From Thalassotalea crassostreae (GTDB lineage: Bacteria; Pseudomonadota; Gammaproteobacteria; Enterobacterales; Alteromonadaceae): 64,000 nucleotides of DNA. The position numbers were made by a program, and so were the translations under genes. Of this stretch, positions 1-9,386 are shown piece by piece. Each line of letters starts with the position of its first letter. Position 1 is the stretch's first letter. Below the pieces are notes generated by a model that was not told where the DNA came from, did no database searches, and saw only the letters and a program-made list of their open reading frames with translations. Where the stretch lies: the NCBI RefSeq assembly GCF_001831495.1, contig NZ_CP017689.1, positions 2,170,001 through 2,234,000 on the forward strand. Reading direction: 5' to 3'.

Positions 1-336
1 ACCTTCTTCAGTACGAGAGAATGGTAAGCCCATATTCTCAAGTTCAATAATTGCTTCAGGACCAGTTTTACACATGTATTCGATAGCGTCTTGGTCACCG
101 ATGAAATCAGAACCTTTTACGGTATCGTACATATGTTGTTCCCAGTGATCTTCATGGGCGTTACCAAGAGCAACAGTGATACCACCTTGCGCTGATACCG
201 TATGAGAACGAGTTGGGAATACTTTTGAAATCAAGGCACATGACTGGCCTGATTCAGAGATTGCTAAAGCAGCGCGCATACCCGCACCACCAGCGCCAAT
301 TACAATGGCATCAAATTCACGAACAGGAACGCTCAC
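1..336 (-). CDS. sdhA: Succinate dehydrogenase flavoprotein subunit, N-terminal part (runs off the window)
   Basis: Only the first 112 residues are inside the window. They start at a GTG (336) directly after the sdhD stop and read as the FAD-binding Rossmann segment with the [10 protein letters not shown] glycine motif, followed by the SHTVSAQGG region where the FAD-linking histidine lies. SdhA oxidises succinate to fumarate at the inner membrane and passes electrons to the SdhB iron-sulfur subunit. sdhB is expected beyond the left edge. Zero spacing to sdhD indicates translational coupling in an sdhCDAB operon. Confidence 0.97.
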   Translation of the reverse strand, partial: MSVPVREFDAIVIGAGGAGMRAALAISESGQSCALISKVFPTRSHTVSAQGGITVALGNAHEDHWEQHMYDTVKGSDFIGDQDAIEYMCKTGPEAIIELENMGLPFSRTEEG

Positions 337-684
337 TTACACACCCCACACAGTTAATAGTACCGCTGCAACATAAACGAACAGGGTAATAGTGAATAAA
401 AATTGAAGTAAACCACGTAACATAGTGTTCTTTACGTAGTCTGTTAATACCTGCCAAATACCAATCCAAGCGTGGAAAAGTACTGCAATAACTGCAAGTA
501 TTGTGAAAATCTTCATGGCTAAGTTTGAGAACAAACCAGACCAAGCTTCATAAGTTACTTCTGGTGTGCAGATAAACCAACACATCATAAATACACTGTA
601 TAAAGCTAAAACGATTGCGCTAGCACGGATCAAAATAAAATCATGAACACCACTGCGACCTAATGTAGCTGCGTTATTTACCAT
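337..684 (-). CDS. sdhD: Succinate dehydrogenase membrane anchor subunit SdhD
   Basis: A 115-residue hydrophobic protein with three predicted membrane helices, the usual size for the SdhD anchor that binds haem b and ubiquinone together with SdhC. The start MVNNAATLGRSG at 684 is preferred over an upstream in-frame Met at 720, because SdhD proteins begin close to this motif and the longer form would lie deep inside sdhC. With this start the gene overlaps sdhC by 7 bp and abuts sdhA, so the three genes are translationally coupled. Confidence 0.93.
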   Translation of the reverse strand: MVNNAATLGRSGVHDFILIRASAIVLALYSVFMMCWFICTPEVTYEAWSGLFSNLAMKIFTILAVIAVLFHAWIGIWQVLTDYVKNTMLRGLLQFLFTITLFVYVAAVLLTVWGV

Positions 685-1052
685 AACCAAACTCCTGCTA
701 GCACAGATATAATTAACCAAAGAGCGATAACAAACTTGGCACTTGTTTGACCTGAACCTTTTTCTTCAAGATGACCTAGGTCCATAATTAAGTGACGAAT
801 ACCGCCGACAAAGTGATATGCCAGAGCAGTAAGAATGCCCCACATAATAAATTTAAAGAATGCCCCATTTAAACATTCTTTAACAGAAGCAAAACCTTCT
901 GCAGATGATAGTGAGACTGAAAGTGCCCAGATTAGGATACCGATAGCGAAGAACATCATTACACCACTAACACGATGCAGTATTGATGCGAGTGCCGCTG
1001 GCGGAAACTTGATTGTGCTTAAACCAAGATTTACAGGTCTATTTTTATTCAC
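678..1052 (-). CDS. sdhC: Succinate dehydrogenase cytochrome b556 subunit SdhC
   Basis: The 124-residue protein starts with NKNRPVNLGL and contains the SdhC signature ILHRVSGVMMF (around residues 25-35) and a later HxxGGIRHLIMD helix, where a haem-ligand histidine sits in this family. Three membrane helices are visible. The start is a GTG at 1052 with AGG eight bases upstream. It is the first gene of the sdhCDA(B) operon, transcribed away from gltA, the usual arrangement in gammaproteobacteria. Confidence 0.95.
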   Translation of the reverse strand: MNKNRPVNLGLSTIKFPPAALASILHRVSGVMMFFAIGILIWALSVSLSSAEGFASVKECLNGAFFKFIMWGILTALAYHFVGGIRHLIMDLGHLEEKGSGQTSAKFVIALWLIISVLAGVWLW

Positions 1053-1581
1053 AGTTATTGCCTAAATTGTATTTAACTAATATTTAGTTAATGAAGTTCC
1101 ATTATTTTTCTAACCATTCGGTTACTAATTGTAGTAAACAAAACAATACTTTAATAATAGCCATTCATTATTAATGGTCATTTCAAGCAATTTTAGTGAT
1201 TAATGTAAATAGCCTGAAATAGACGAGTCGAATTATATAGATGTAATATTTGAATTACAATTTTAACACCACTTTTATTGCTTTTTGCTGTATTTTTAGC
1301 CAGCCAATAAAAAAATTTGCATAAAAATGCTTTTAGATGCAGTTTTGAATTGACTTTCTACCCCTAAATCAGAGTAAAATACGCACCAAATTTATATTCA
1401 TGAATATTGACTTACTTTTCATCAATAAGCATTTAGCTCTTTTTTGTTACACTTTTGTAATCTTAACGTTAACTAAATCTAAAAACGATTAGACTAAAGT
1501 CAATATTGCGGAGATTTTGTTTCTCTGTTATCTCTAATAACAATACAAAATCATCACTAACTGAAAAATAGAGGAATAACT
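1053..1581. promoter_or_regulatory. Divergent sdhC / gltA regulatory region
   Basis: About 530 bp of AT-rich DNA without a coding region separates two divergent TCA-cycle genes, so it must hold both promoters. The gltA side has a clear ribosome-binding site (AGAGGA, 1570-1575). I could not assign -10/-35 boxes with confidence on either strand. The only strong structured element is a palindrome next to sdhC at 1073-1091. Confidence 0.6.
1073..1091. repeat. Perfect 8-bp palindrome upstream of sdhC
   Basis: TTAACTAA, the spacer TAT, then TTAGTTAA form a perfect dyad that begins 21 bases upstream of the sdhC start codon. It could be an operator for a dimeric regulator or a leader hairpin of the sdh transcript. 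I do not recognise it as a known consensus. Confidence 0.5.
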
Positions 1582-2871
1582 ATGGCTGACAATAAAGCCA
1601 CGCTAAGCATTGCAGGTCAAGATATTGCAGAATTACCAATTTTAAGTGGTACTGCTGGTAATGATGTAATTGATATCCGTACATTAGGAAGTGCTGGTTA
1701 TTTCACCTACGACCCAGGATTTTTAGCCACTGCATCATGTGAATCTGAAATTACATTTATCGACGGTGGTAAAGGTATTCTTCAACACCGCGGCTATGCT
1801 ATTGACGATTTAGCCAACAAAGCTGATTATTTAGAAGTTTGTTATATCCTATTAAACGGTCAAGCGCCTAATCAAGAACAATACGATGAATTCGTAAACA
1901 TCATTACTAACCATACGTTAGTACATGAAAAATTAGCGAACTTCTTCCGTGGTTTTATGCACGATGCCCACCCAATGGCAATGGTTTGTGGTGTGGTTGG
2001 AGCGTTGTCTTCTTTCTATCACTCAGATTTAGACATTAACAACCCAGCAGCTCGTAAACGTTGTGCTCACCGTTTAATTGCTAAGATGCCAACAATTGCT
2101 GCGATGGCTTATAAATACAGCATTGGTCAGCCGTTCGTATACCCTCGTAACGATTTATCTTACGCTGAAAACTTTTTACACATGATGTTCTCTGTACCAG
2201 CAGAAGAGTATAAGGTAAGCCCTATCCTAGCTAAAGCAATGGATCGTATCTTCACTCTTCATGCAGATCACGAACAAAATGCATCGACTTCTACTGTGCG
2301 TTTAGCTGGTTCATCTGGCGCTAATCCATACGCCTGTATTGCTGCAGGTGTTGCTTCACTTTGGGGCCCTGCCCACGGCGGCGCAAACGAAGCTTGTCTA
2401 ACAATGCTTGAAGAAATCGGCAGTTTAGAAAATGTAGATGAGTTCGTCGCTCGTGCGAAAGACAAAAATGACCCGTTCCGTCTAATGGGCTTTGGTCATC
2501 GTGTATACAAAAACTTCGATCCACGTGCAACAGTTATGCGTGAAACCTGTCACGAAGTACTTGGTGAACTTGGTATTAAAGATCCATTGTTAGATGTTGC
2601 TATGGCATTAGAAAAAGTTGCTTTAGAAGACCCTTACTTCATTGAGAAGAAGTTATACCCTAACGTAGATTTCTACTCAGGTATTATTTTAAAAGCAATC
2701 GGTATCCCAACTAGTATGTTTACTGTTATCTTTGCCATGTCTCGTACCGTTGGTTGGTGTGCACATTGGGATGAGATGCTTACTCAACCTGGTCAAAAAA
2801 TTGGCCGTCCTCGTCAAAATTACACAGGACAGTTAAATAAAGAGTTTACGCCGTTGGCACGTCATAAGTAA
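1582..2871 (+). CDS. gltA: Citrate synthase (type II, hexameric class)
   Basis: Full-length 429-residue citrate synthase, which condenses oxaloacetate with acetyl-CoA to open the TCA cycle. Visible family motifs are the N-terminal GxxxIDIRTL segment, [11 protein letters not shown] (first active-site histidine), the AHGGANEA loop and [14 protein letters not shown] (second active-site histidine), followed by the aspartate-bearing FYSGIILKA segment. The N-terminal beta domain is typical of NADH-regulated Gram-negative enzymes. The ATG at 1582 has a good AGAGGA site. The gene is monocistronic and closed by the hairpin at 2897. Confidence 0.98.
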   Translation: MADNKATLSIAGQDIAELPILSGTAGNDVIDIRTLGSAGYFTYDPGFLATASCESEITFIDGGKGILQHRGYAIDDLANKADYLEVCYILLNGQAPNQEQYDEFVNIITNHTLVHEKLANFFRGFMHDAHPMAMVCGVVGALSSFYHSDLDINNPAARKRCAHRLIAKMPTIAAMAYKYSIGQPFVYPRNDLSYAENFLHMMFSVPAEEYKVSPILAKAMDRIFTLHADHEQNASTSTVRLAGSSGANPYACIAAGVASLWGPAHGGANEACLTMLEEIGSLENVDEFVARAKDKNDPFRLMGFGHRVYKNFDPRATVMRETCHEVLGELGIKDPLLDVAMALEKVALEDPYFIEKKLYPNVDFYSGIILKAIGIPTSMFTVIFAMSRTVGWCAHWDEMLTQPGQKIGRPRQNYTGQLNKEFTPLARHK

Positions 2872-2896
2872 AATTGACTTGTAAAAACATTGAAAT

Positions 2897-2923
2897 AAAA
2901 AGGAGCTAGATGCTCCTTTTTTA
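2897..2923 (+). terminator. Rho-independent terminator of gltA
   Basis: A 10-bp stem (AAAAAGGAGC pairing with GCTCCTTTTT), a 5-nt TAGAT loop and a U-rich tail lie 25 bp after the gltA stop. Confidence 0.9.
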
Positions 2924-3059
2924 TTGCCTTTAAAATCACTAAAATCTATTAAACAATTTTTTTCAAAATGAATAATAATTCACTTTGTTGCTATGTTTTA
3001 TAAGTTTGTCTTATAGTTTTAGTTCAAAATGCCTTGAAAATTCGCTGAAGGAATAAAAC

Positions 3060-4889
3060 TTGATTAAAAATTTTCTGTTTACGTTAAGTGTGACGTGTTT
3101 CATGACAAACATTGCAAATGCTGATCAAACGTTATTACCGCCAATTGAAAAGTTTACCGGTAAGAGTGAACTATTAATTAAAGACTCGTCACACCCATGG
3201 CAAACACCTGCCGAACGATTTGGCTTGAACAGTACACCGAATTACGTTGAAACGTTTGAATATATCGACAGGTTAGTCGACTCATCTTCAAAACTGGTTC
3301 AATTGGAGCTAGGTCACAGCCCTCAAAATAGAGCAATTAAAGTTGTCTTAGCCACATCAGATGGGCTATCGACACTAGAAAGCATTGCCTCAAGTCCAAA
3401 ATTTACGGTGTTTATTCAAGCAGGAATTCACTCAGGAGAAATCGACGGCAAAGATGCTGGCTTGATGCTGCTGAGGGATATTATCCATGGTGATCAGCAA
3501 GAACTCCTTGATAATGTCAATGTCGTATTCCTACCGATATTAAATGTTGATGGCCATGAACGTAGTAGTGAATTTAACCGGGTAAACCAGCGTGGTCCAA
3601 CAAATATGGGTTGGCGAACTACTGCCCAAAACCTAAACTTAAACCGCGACTACGCAAAAGCTGATGCTGTAGAAATGCGTGCTGTCATTACAGCGCTAGA
3701 GAAAACGTCAGCAGACTTATATATTGATATTCACGTTACCGATGGTGAAGATTATCAATATGATATCACCTACGGATTTAATGGAGAGCATGGTTATTCG
3801 CCAAATATCAGTCGATACTTACAGCAAAAGTTACGCCCTGCTATTGACGATGCGTTAAAAGATAATGGCCATTTAGCATCGGCGTTAGTTTTCGGTCTTG
3901 ATAGTATGAATTTTTCGAAAGGTATATACGGTTGGACTGCTAGTCCACGTTTTAGCAATGGTTGGGGAGATGCCCGCCATCTACCGACTATTTTAGTCGA
4001 AAACCATTCGCTTAAACCTTATAAACAACGCGTATTAGGTACCTATATATTTTTGCAACAGATGCTGGTAACGCTAAATGGCAATGGCCAAGAACTAATA
4101 GTTGCGACTGAAAAAGATAAAAAACACCGCCCCAAGAATTTGGTAGTTGATTTTGTCCTTGATATGGATAATCCAACCCGAGAAGACTTTCATGGGATAG
4201 ATTATACTGTCGCTATCGATGACTTAACTGGCATTGAGTATGTAAACTGGAATGGTAAGAAAAAGCTCTATAAAAACATGCCAACATATTGGCAGAAAAA
4301 GCCAAAGACAATAGTCAAGGTACCTAAGGCGTATTATCTTGGTACTGAACATACCGAGGTGATCAAGTTATTAAAATTACAAGGCATCAAAGTTGAACAA
4401 ATTGACCAATCTACGCGATTAAAGCTTACACAATTAACCGCAGTCGATCATAAGTTCAATGATACTGCATTTGAAGGTCGCCAAACCGTAAGTTCAACAT
4501 TTCTCGAAAAAGAACTGGAACAAAAAATCGACAGTCGATGGGTAAGAATAAATACAGATCAAGATCTAGGTAAATTTGCCGTTACCTTACTAGACCCTCA
4601 TGGAACTGATTCGTTATTTTCTTGGGGTTCATTTAATCAAATGTTTCAGCGCACTGAATATATCGAAACCTATGTCATTGTGCCACTAGCGCAAAAAATG
4701 CTAGCAGATGACAAGCTATTAGCTGAATTCAAACAAGCATTTCCTAGTTCCGCGACAAAAAGCTCTGACCAAAACGAACAAAGAGATTTGTTTAAAGAGC
4801 AACGTAACGACAAAATGCGTTGGATTTATGAGCGTTCAAACTATTACGATAAACAATATTTAAAATATCCAGTACTGATCCAGTATTAG
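3060..4889 (+). CDS. Exported M14-family zinc carboxypeptidase
   Basis: A 609-residue protein with a signal peptide (cleavage expected after ANA, residue 21). The M14 zinc site is readable: H124-S-G-E127, then H225 in YIDIHVTDG, with the catalytic glutamate E314 in ILVENHS. It should hydrolyse C-terminal residues or related amide substrates outside the cytoplasm; the exact substrate cannot be read from sequence. The start is TTG (3060), chosen because it begins the signal peptide and has GAAGGA upstream. The region after about residue 340 is a family-specific extension without a motif I recognise. It stands alone between gltA and a signalling gene. Confidence 0.88.
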   Translation: MIKNFLFTLSVTCFMTNIANADQTLLPPIEKFTGKSELLIKDSSHPWQTPAERFGLNSTPNYVETFEYIDRLVDSSSKLVQLELGHSPQNRAIKVVLATSDGLSTLESIASSPKFTVFIQAGIHSGEIDGKDAGLMLLRDIIHGDQQELLDNVNVVFLPILNVDGHERSSEFNRVNQRGPTNMGWRTTAQNLNLNRDYAKADAVEMRAVITALEKTSADLYIDIHVTDGEDYQYDITYGFNGEHGYSPNISRYLQQKLRPAIDDALKDNGHLASALVFGLDSMNFSKGIYGWTASPRFSNGWGDARHLPTILVENHSLKPYKQRVLGTYIFLQQMLVTLNGNGQELIVATEKDKKHRPKNLVVDFVLDMDNPTREDFHGIDYTVAIDDLTGIEYVNWNGKKKLYKNMPTYWQKKPKTIVKVPKAYYLGTEHTEVIKLLKLQGIKVEQIDQSTRLKLTQLTAVDHKFNDTAFEGRQTVSSTFLEKELEQKIDSRWVRINTDQDLGKFAVTLLDPHGTDSLFSWGSFNQMFQRTEYIETYVIVPLAQKMLADDKLLAEFKQAFPSSATKSSDQNEQRDLFKEQRNDKMRWIYERSNYYDKQYLKYPVLIQY

Positions 4890-5117
4890 ATAGTTTTATA
4901 AAGCACAATTGGCTAGAAATAAGTAAGTGAAAGGTTAAATCATAAGCCTTTATGTTTCGGATTGGTTAATAGCATAACTTAATCATTGATAAAGTAATCA
5001 AATGTTTGCTTTATCAGTGATTTAGCAATAAATTAAAGTATCGGTAATTATATAGTCGTAATAAACGCAGCTAATTACCACCATCTAATAAGCAATAAAG
5101 CGGATACGTTCACTTTT

Positions 5118-6185
5118 ATGAATAATGAAAACAAGCCTACAATTTTAGTCGTTGATGATGAACCCGGAAATATTGATTTAGCGTCGGCTTTACTAAAAGA
5201 AAATTATAAAGTAAAAGCAGCAACTAACGGCAAGATTGCCATAAAAATAGCTCAAGCCGATAGTAATATCGACCTTATTTTACTTGATATTATGATGCCT
5301 GAGCTTGATGGTTATGAAACCTGTGCAGAATTAAAACGAAACGAAAACACAAAGGATATACCTGTTATATTTTTAACCGCTAAAGCAGAGGTTGCTGATA
5401 TCACCAAAGGCTTTAACTTAGGCGCGGTAGACTATATCACTAAACCTTTGCAACCAGAGATCCTTAAAGCACGTGTTTTAACCCATGTGACATTGCGCCA
5501 AAACAGACAAGCACTAACCAAGCAAGTCGCAACGTTGGTCGAAAATGCACAACTTCGTGAAGATATTGAAAAGTTAACTCATCACGATTTAAAAGGACCG
5601 TTAGGTGTTATTTTGTTTGAGTTACCTAAAATAGCCGACAAACAGGCGTCAAAATCAATTGAAGAATCGGTTACCAACGTATTGAATATGATCAACAATA
5701 CCTTAGACATATTTAAAATAGAAAACGGCACCTATCCAATAAACCCAGATATGGTCGACTTAAATAATTTAGTCGATAAAGCAATGAAGGCCGTACATTC
5801 GCTGGCAACGAAAAAGAACATTACGTTTAAGTTAGAATCTGCACATCAAAACACTTATATGGATGCTGAAGAATTACTTTGTTTATCGATTTTTAATAAT
5901 TTAATAAAAAACTCTGTAGAAGCATCACCAGATAACGAAGATATACATATTAGTATTAGCGAAATAGGCGAACAAATTGAGTTCAAGTTAACCAATACCG
6001 GTGTTATCCCTAAAGAATTGCGCGATACATTATTTGAAAAATACTCTACTTCAAACCACATTAGAGGCTCAGGTTTAGGCGCATACTCGGCTAAGCTGAT
6101 GACTGACGTGCAAAAGGGACAGATCAGTTTTAAAATCATAGACGAAAAATATACTGAGTTTACGGTGACTATGCCGGCCTACTAA
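5118..6185 (+). CDS. Response-regulator / histidine-kinase protein with N-terminal receiver
   Basis: Residues 1-120 are a CheY-like receiver: D13/D14 acidic pocket, D57 phospho-acceptor, T87 and K109. A short coiled segment (about 125-152) leads to an H-box, THHDLKGPL, with H156 the likely phosphorylated histidine. Residues 210-355 form a HATPase_c domain with an N-box (NNLIKNSVEAS) and a G-box (GSGLGAYSAKL). There is no transmembrane segment, PAS domain or DNA-binding domain, so this is a cytoplasmic receiver-first hybrid whose input and output partners must be encoded elsewhere. No partner gene is adjacent. The signal is unknown. Confidence 0.85.
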   Translation: MNNENKPTILVVDDEPGNIDLASALLKENYKVKAATNGKIAIKIAQADSNIDLILLDIMMPELDGYETCAELKRNENTKDIPVIFLTAKAEVADITKGFNLGAVDYITKPLQPEILKARVLTHVTLRQNRQALTKQVATLVENAQLREDIEKLTHHDLKGPLGVILFELPKIADKQASKSIEESVTNVLNMINNTLDIFKIENGTYPINPDMVDLNNLVDKAMKAVHSLATKKNITFKLESAHQNTYMDAEELLCLSIFNNLIKNSVEASPDNEDIHISISEIGEQIEFKLTNTGVIPKELRDTLFEKYSTSNHIRGSGLGAYSAKLMTDVQKGQISFKIIDEKYTEFTVTMPAY

Positions 6186-6306
6186 GTAGTTTACTTAACG
6201 CTTTTAACTCAATAATTTAGGCCAATTGCTTTTCCCAACTAGCATCGTGCCTATTTCGGCTTTATAATGCCGCCTATTATTCGTTATTCAATTAAGTTCT
6301 AATTCT

Positions 6307-7101
6307 ATGTCCGATTATCAATTACGGTTTGGCGGTATTGAGCGTCTTTATGGCGTTGTTGGTGCCCAACACTTAAAAAACAGTCATTATTGTGTGATTG
6401 GTATCGGAGGTGTCGGCTCTTGGGTAGCTGAAGCATTAGCTCGCAATGGCGTTGGCGAAATTACGCTGATTGATTTAGATGATATTTGCGTTAGTAATAT
6501 TAATCGACAAATCCATGCATTGACCGATACTATTGGTGAATCCAAAGTTGAAGTAATGAACAATAGGATCTTACAAATCAATCCAGATTGTAAGGTTAAC
6601 CAAGTTGAAGACTTTATTACCTTAGAAAACTTAGCAGAATTAATGGCAAATAATTTTGATTATGTCATTGACGCGATTGATTCAGTTCAGGTTAAAACAG
6701 CTTTAATTGCACATTGTCGCCGTAACAAAATTCCATTAATGGTCATAGGCGGTGCTGGTGGTCAAATCGATCCAACTAAGATAGAAATCACAGATCTTAG
6801 CAAAACCTATCAAGATCCATTGCTAGCAAAAGTTAAAAATCAATTGAGACGTGACCATAATTTCCCAAGAAATGTGAAACGTAAATTTTCTATCGATGCG
6901 GTGTTTTCAACCGAGCAATTAATATATCCCAATAGCGATGGCAGTGTTTGCCATGCTAAGCAAAGTAATAGTGGTGGCGTTCGTTTAGATTGCAGTGGTG
7001 GTTTTGGTGCGGCAACGCATGTTACCGCAAGCTTTGGTTTCTTTGCTGTTGCTCGTTCAATAGATAAATTTCTTGCTCGCAAAAAAAGACAACAAGCTTA
7101 G
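6307..7101 (+). CDS. tcdA: tRNA threonylcarbamoyladenosine dehydratase TcdA
   Basis: A 264-residue E1-like ThiF/MoeB-family protein. The nucleotide-binding motif GIGGVGSWVAEALAR is near residue 32, followed by the DLDDICVSNINRQ segment typical of TcdA (CsdL/YgdL). TcdA cyclises t6A at position 37 of ANN-decoding tRNAs to ct6A, using ATP. Length matches the family. It is a single gene ending in a strong terminator. CsdA/CsdE, its usual sulfur-transfer partners, are not in the window. Confidence 0.94.
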   Translation: MSDYQLRFGGIERLYGVVGAQHLKNSHYCVIGIGGVGSWVAEALARNGVGEITLIDLDDICVSNINRQIHALTDTIGESKVEVMNNRILQINPDCKVNQVEDFITLENLAELMANNFDYVIDAIDSVQVKTALIAHCRRNKIPLMVIGGAGGQIDPTKIEITDLSKTYQDPLLAKVKNQLRRDHNFPRNVKRKFSIDAVFSTEQLIYPNSDGSVCHAKQSNSGGVRLDCSGGFGAATHVTASFGFFAVARSIDKFLARKKRQQA

Positions 7102-7163
7102 TCTCAACTTTCTTCATTAATTGTCTAACAAGTTTTCGAATCACTAACGAAATAGTGCCATAA

Positions 7164-7194
7164 AAAAAGATGCACCAACTGGTGCATCTTTTTA
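7164..7194 (+). terminator. Terminator between tcdA and bamC (works in both directions)
   Basis: A 13-bp perfect stem (AAAAAGATGCACC with GGTGCATCTTTTT) and a 4-nt loop. The A-run on the left and T-run on the right would serve tcdA on the plus strand and bamC on the minus strand. Confidence 0.9.
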
Positions 7195-7240
7195 TTAATT
7201 AGTGATAAAACTAGATAGCAATTAACAATTAATCGAGCTC

Positions 7241-8323
7241 TTATCTAAATGAAAGAGCCTCGCCCATCACGTCAAAGTTCTCTTCAAGCTGTTCTTTAGT
7301 GACCAATGTACCTTGATCATCAGTAATTACTAGCGCAGTTTGTTCGTCACTAATTTTTATTAGTTTGAACTTATATACACCAGAATCTAGCGCAACTACT
7401 GGCGCAGCATCGCCCCAGATTTCATCCCAAAGGCTTGAATCAACTCGAGTATAATTCACTTCAAAGAAGTTTCTATCTCTATTTAAATCAGTCACTTCAA
7501 AATTATATTCTTCAAAGAATCCTGGGATGTATTCCCATAAGTCATCAATTGGGTATTCAATAATATACGCAGGCTGTTGACTAGGCGATTCACCAACAGT
7601 AACTATAACCATGCTAGCTCTTGCATCTCTATCAGCTTTGTTATTAACGCGATATTGATAATCTAGTTGCGCAGTAATAGCATTAATCATGCCCATTTCG
7701 ACACGTTGTTGCTCAATCGGGTCGATCTTCTTAGTTGAACCTTTTTCATCAGTAAACATGTAATCCACAAGTTCAACATTTAAACCGATGCTGCGACCAT
7801 GGGGCTTAGTGACGAAAGAGTATTTAAATCGCCAGCTTTCTGTCATATCGATACTCTTCCAAAACAAATAACCGCTTTCTTGTTCAATATGGAACCAATC
7901 CGATTCCCAAGTGTTTTGCTCTGGGTTTGCATTGACAAATCCTACGTTTTCAGTCGCCAAGTAATCAGTTATAGCCTTGATTACTTGTTCACGTAGATCT
8001 CGATCGTCATCAATTTTGTCATACCAAATCGCAGCGGTTTTATCAAACTCATCGAGTCGACTACCTGATGCAAGTGGTAATACTAGCGCGGGTGCTCTAA
8101 CATCAACTTTATCGCCAATCGGCCCTGCTTCGCCAGTAACTTCAGGAATTTTGTATAGCTCTTGCTCAGCTGGCTTTGTTAAATCACTAGGTACGTTAAA
8201 TGGTTTTTGAGGTTGTAAATCAACATAGTCAAAGCTACCTTTAGCTTGCTTACGTGTTCCAACATTACTACAAGCACAAAGCGAAAGTGCTAATAAAGAA
8301 TAGAAAAAAATACGGCGACTCAT
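7241..8323 (-). CDS. bamC: Outer membrane protein assembly factor BamC (lipoprotein)
   Basis: A 360-residue lipoprotein (MSRRIFFYSLLALSL then an LCAC lipobox) with an unstructured N-terminal stretch and two helix-grip domains, as in BamC/NlpB of the BAM outer-membrane protein insertion complex. The start at 8323 is chosen because it begins the signal peptide and has GGAG at good spacing; an in-frame extension to 8410 would add residues before the signal. In most gammaproteobacteria dapA lies immediately upstream in the same operon. Here no dapA is present and bamC stands alone. Confidence 0.92.
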   Translation of the reverse strand: MSRRIFFYSLLALSLCACSNVGTRKQAKGSFDYVDLQPQKPFNVPSDLTKPAEQELYKIPEVTGEAGPIGDKVDVRAPALVLPLASGSRLDEFDKTAAIWYDKIDDDRDLREQVIKAITDYLATENVGFVNANPEQNTWESDWFHIEQESGYLFWKSIDMTESWRFKYSFVTKPHGRSIGLNVELVDYMFTDEKGSTKKIDPIEQQRVEMGMINAITAQLDYQYRVNNKADRDARASMVIVTVGESPSQQPAYIIEYPIDDLWEYIPGFFEEYNFEVTDLNRDRNFFEVNYTRVDSSLWDEIWGDAAPVVALDSGVYKFKLIKISDEQTALVITDDQGTLVTKEQLEENFDVMGEALSFR

Positions 8324-8651
8324 TAAAACTCCAGAGAAATATAGCCAATACCAATTTTGTAATTGGTTTAAATTATTTTTATAGATTGTTTTGGTGTTTA
8401 TTTTAACCAAAATCTCAGCTTAATAATTACGACTCGTTTTGAGCCAATAAGTTTCAAGCTTGCAATCATATTTTGCTAATTTTAAAAATGCGTTTAATGG
8501 TACTTGTCATCAATTATAAACACAAGGTTTACCCCATATTAAAAGGCATTAATTGGACATTTAATTGAAAATATTGCAATCAACTGTCAATCCCTCAATT
8601 TTCTGATTACAATAACCGCAAAAATAACTCTGAAAATATCACAGATAAGCA
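8324..8651. other. Intergenic gap between bamC and bcp where dapA/gcvR are usually found
   Basis: About 330 bp of AT-rich DNA without a coding region. In enterics the interval between bamC and bcp holds dapA and gcvR. I could not recognise remnants of either. Promoters for bamC (minus) and bcp (plus) must lie here. Confidence 0.5.
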
Positions 8652-8765
8652 ATGACACATTCTTTAGCCTCTACCGCAATAGGTAAAGTTACTAAAGCAA
8701 TGGTAAATAATATTAGCACGCTCGTATCGGTTCAAAACAGTATGCTTTGGCCGACTAAAAAATAA
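8652..8765 (+). CDS. Possible 37-residue small protein upstream of bcp
   Basis: An ATG-initiated reading frame (begins MTHSLASTAIGKV, ends MLWPTKK, stop at 8763) ends 15 bp before bcp in the same direction. It has no good ribosome-binding site and I recognise no family. It could be a small peptide co-transcribed with bcp or a chance frame. Confidence 0.25.
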   Translation: MTHSLASTAIGKVTKAMVNNISTLVSVQNSMLWPTKK

Positions 8766-8780
8766 CATTAAAGGTTACAT

Positions 8781-9263
8781 ATGAATACTTTAAACGTTGG
8801 TGATAAAGCACCTTTATTTACATTACAAAACCAAGATGGAAAAGATATTTCATTAGCGGATTATATTGGCAAAAAACAGGTATTAGTTTACTTCTATCCT
8901 AAAGCTATGACACCGGGTTGTACCATACAAGCTCAAGGTTTGAGAGACAGTAAAGCTGAGCTTGAGCAACTCAACACTGTTGTTTTTGGCATTAGTCCAG
9001 ACGAAGTAAAGCGATTGGATAAATTTTGTTTACGAGATGAACTAAATTTTGATTTATTATCGGATGTTGACCACAGCGTTGCAGACGACTTTGGCGTTTG
9101 GGGCCTGAAAAAGTTTATGGGTAGAGAGTATGACGGTATACACCGTTTAAGCTTTTTGGTTGGTTTAGATGGAAAAATTAGTAAAGTATTTAATAAATTT
9201 AAAACTAAAAATCATCATGAAGTGGTCATTGAAGCACTTACTGAATTAAACGCCCAACTATAG
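8781..9263 (+). CDS. bcp: Thioredoxin-dependent thiol peroxidase Bcp/PrxQ, C47/C83 type
   Basis: A 160-residue peroxiredoxin with the TPGCT active site; the peroxidatic cysteine is C47. It reduces hydrogen and organic peroxides with thioredoxin. The common Bcp motif has a resolving cysteine five residues later; here that position (52) is glutamine (TPGCTIQAQGLRD). A second cysteine, C83, lies in the following helix (KFCLRDEL), the position used by the alpha-3-helix type of PrxQ. The mechanism is therefore probably still two-cysteine but with a different resolving residue. It is followed by a strong terminator. Confidence 0.94.
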   Translation: MNTLNVGDKAPLFTLQNQDGKDISLADYIGKKQVLVYFYPKAMTPGCTIQAQGLRDSKAELEQLNTVVFGISPDEVKRLDKFCLRDELNFDLLSDVDHSVADDFGVWGLKKFMGREYDGIHRLSFLVGLDGKISKVFNKFKTKNHHEVVIEALTELNAQL

Positions 9264-9294
9264 TTGGAATTTTAATTCTAATGAACTCATTAAG

Positions 9295-9329
9295 ATGTTA
9301 TTTGCTTAATTAGCAAATAACATTTTTTT
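9295..9329 (+). terminator. Rho-independent terminator of bcp
   Basis: An 11-bp perfect stem (ATGTTATTTGC with GCAAATAACAT), a 7-nt loop and a T-run, 32 bp after the bcp stop. Confidence 0.9.
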
Positions 9330-9386
9330 ATATTGCACCTTTGACTTAAAAAGCAAAGCAATATCGATTAATAAACGGTCTACAGT

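Noticed and set aside
8324..8410. N-terminal extension of BamC
   Set aside because: It would put 29 residues before the lipoprotein signal; ATG 8323 has a good GGAG site.
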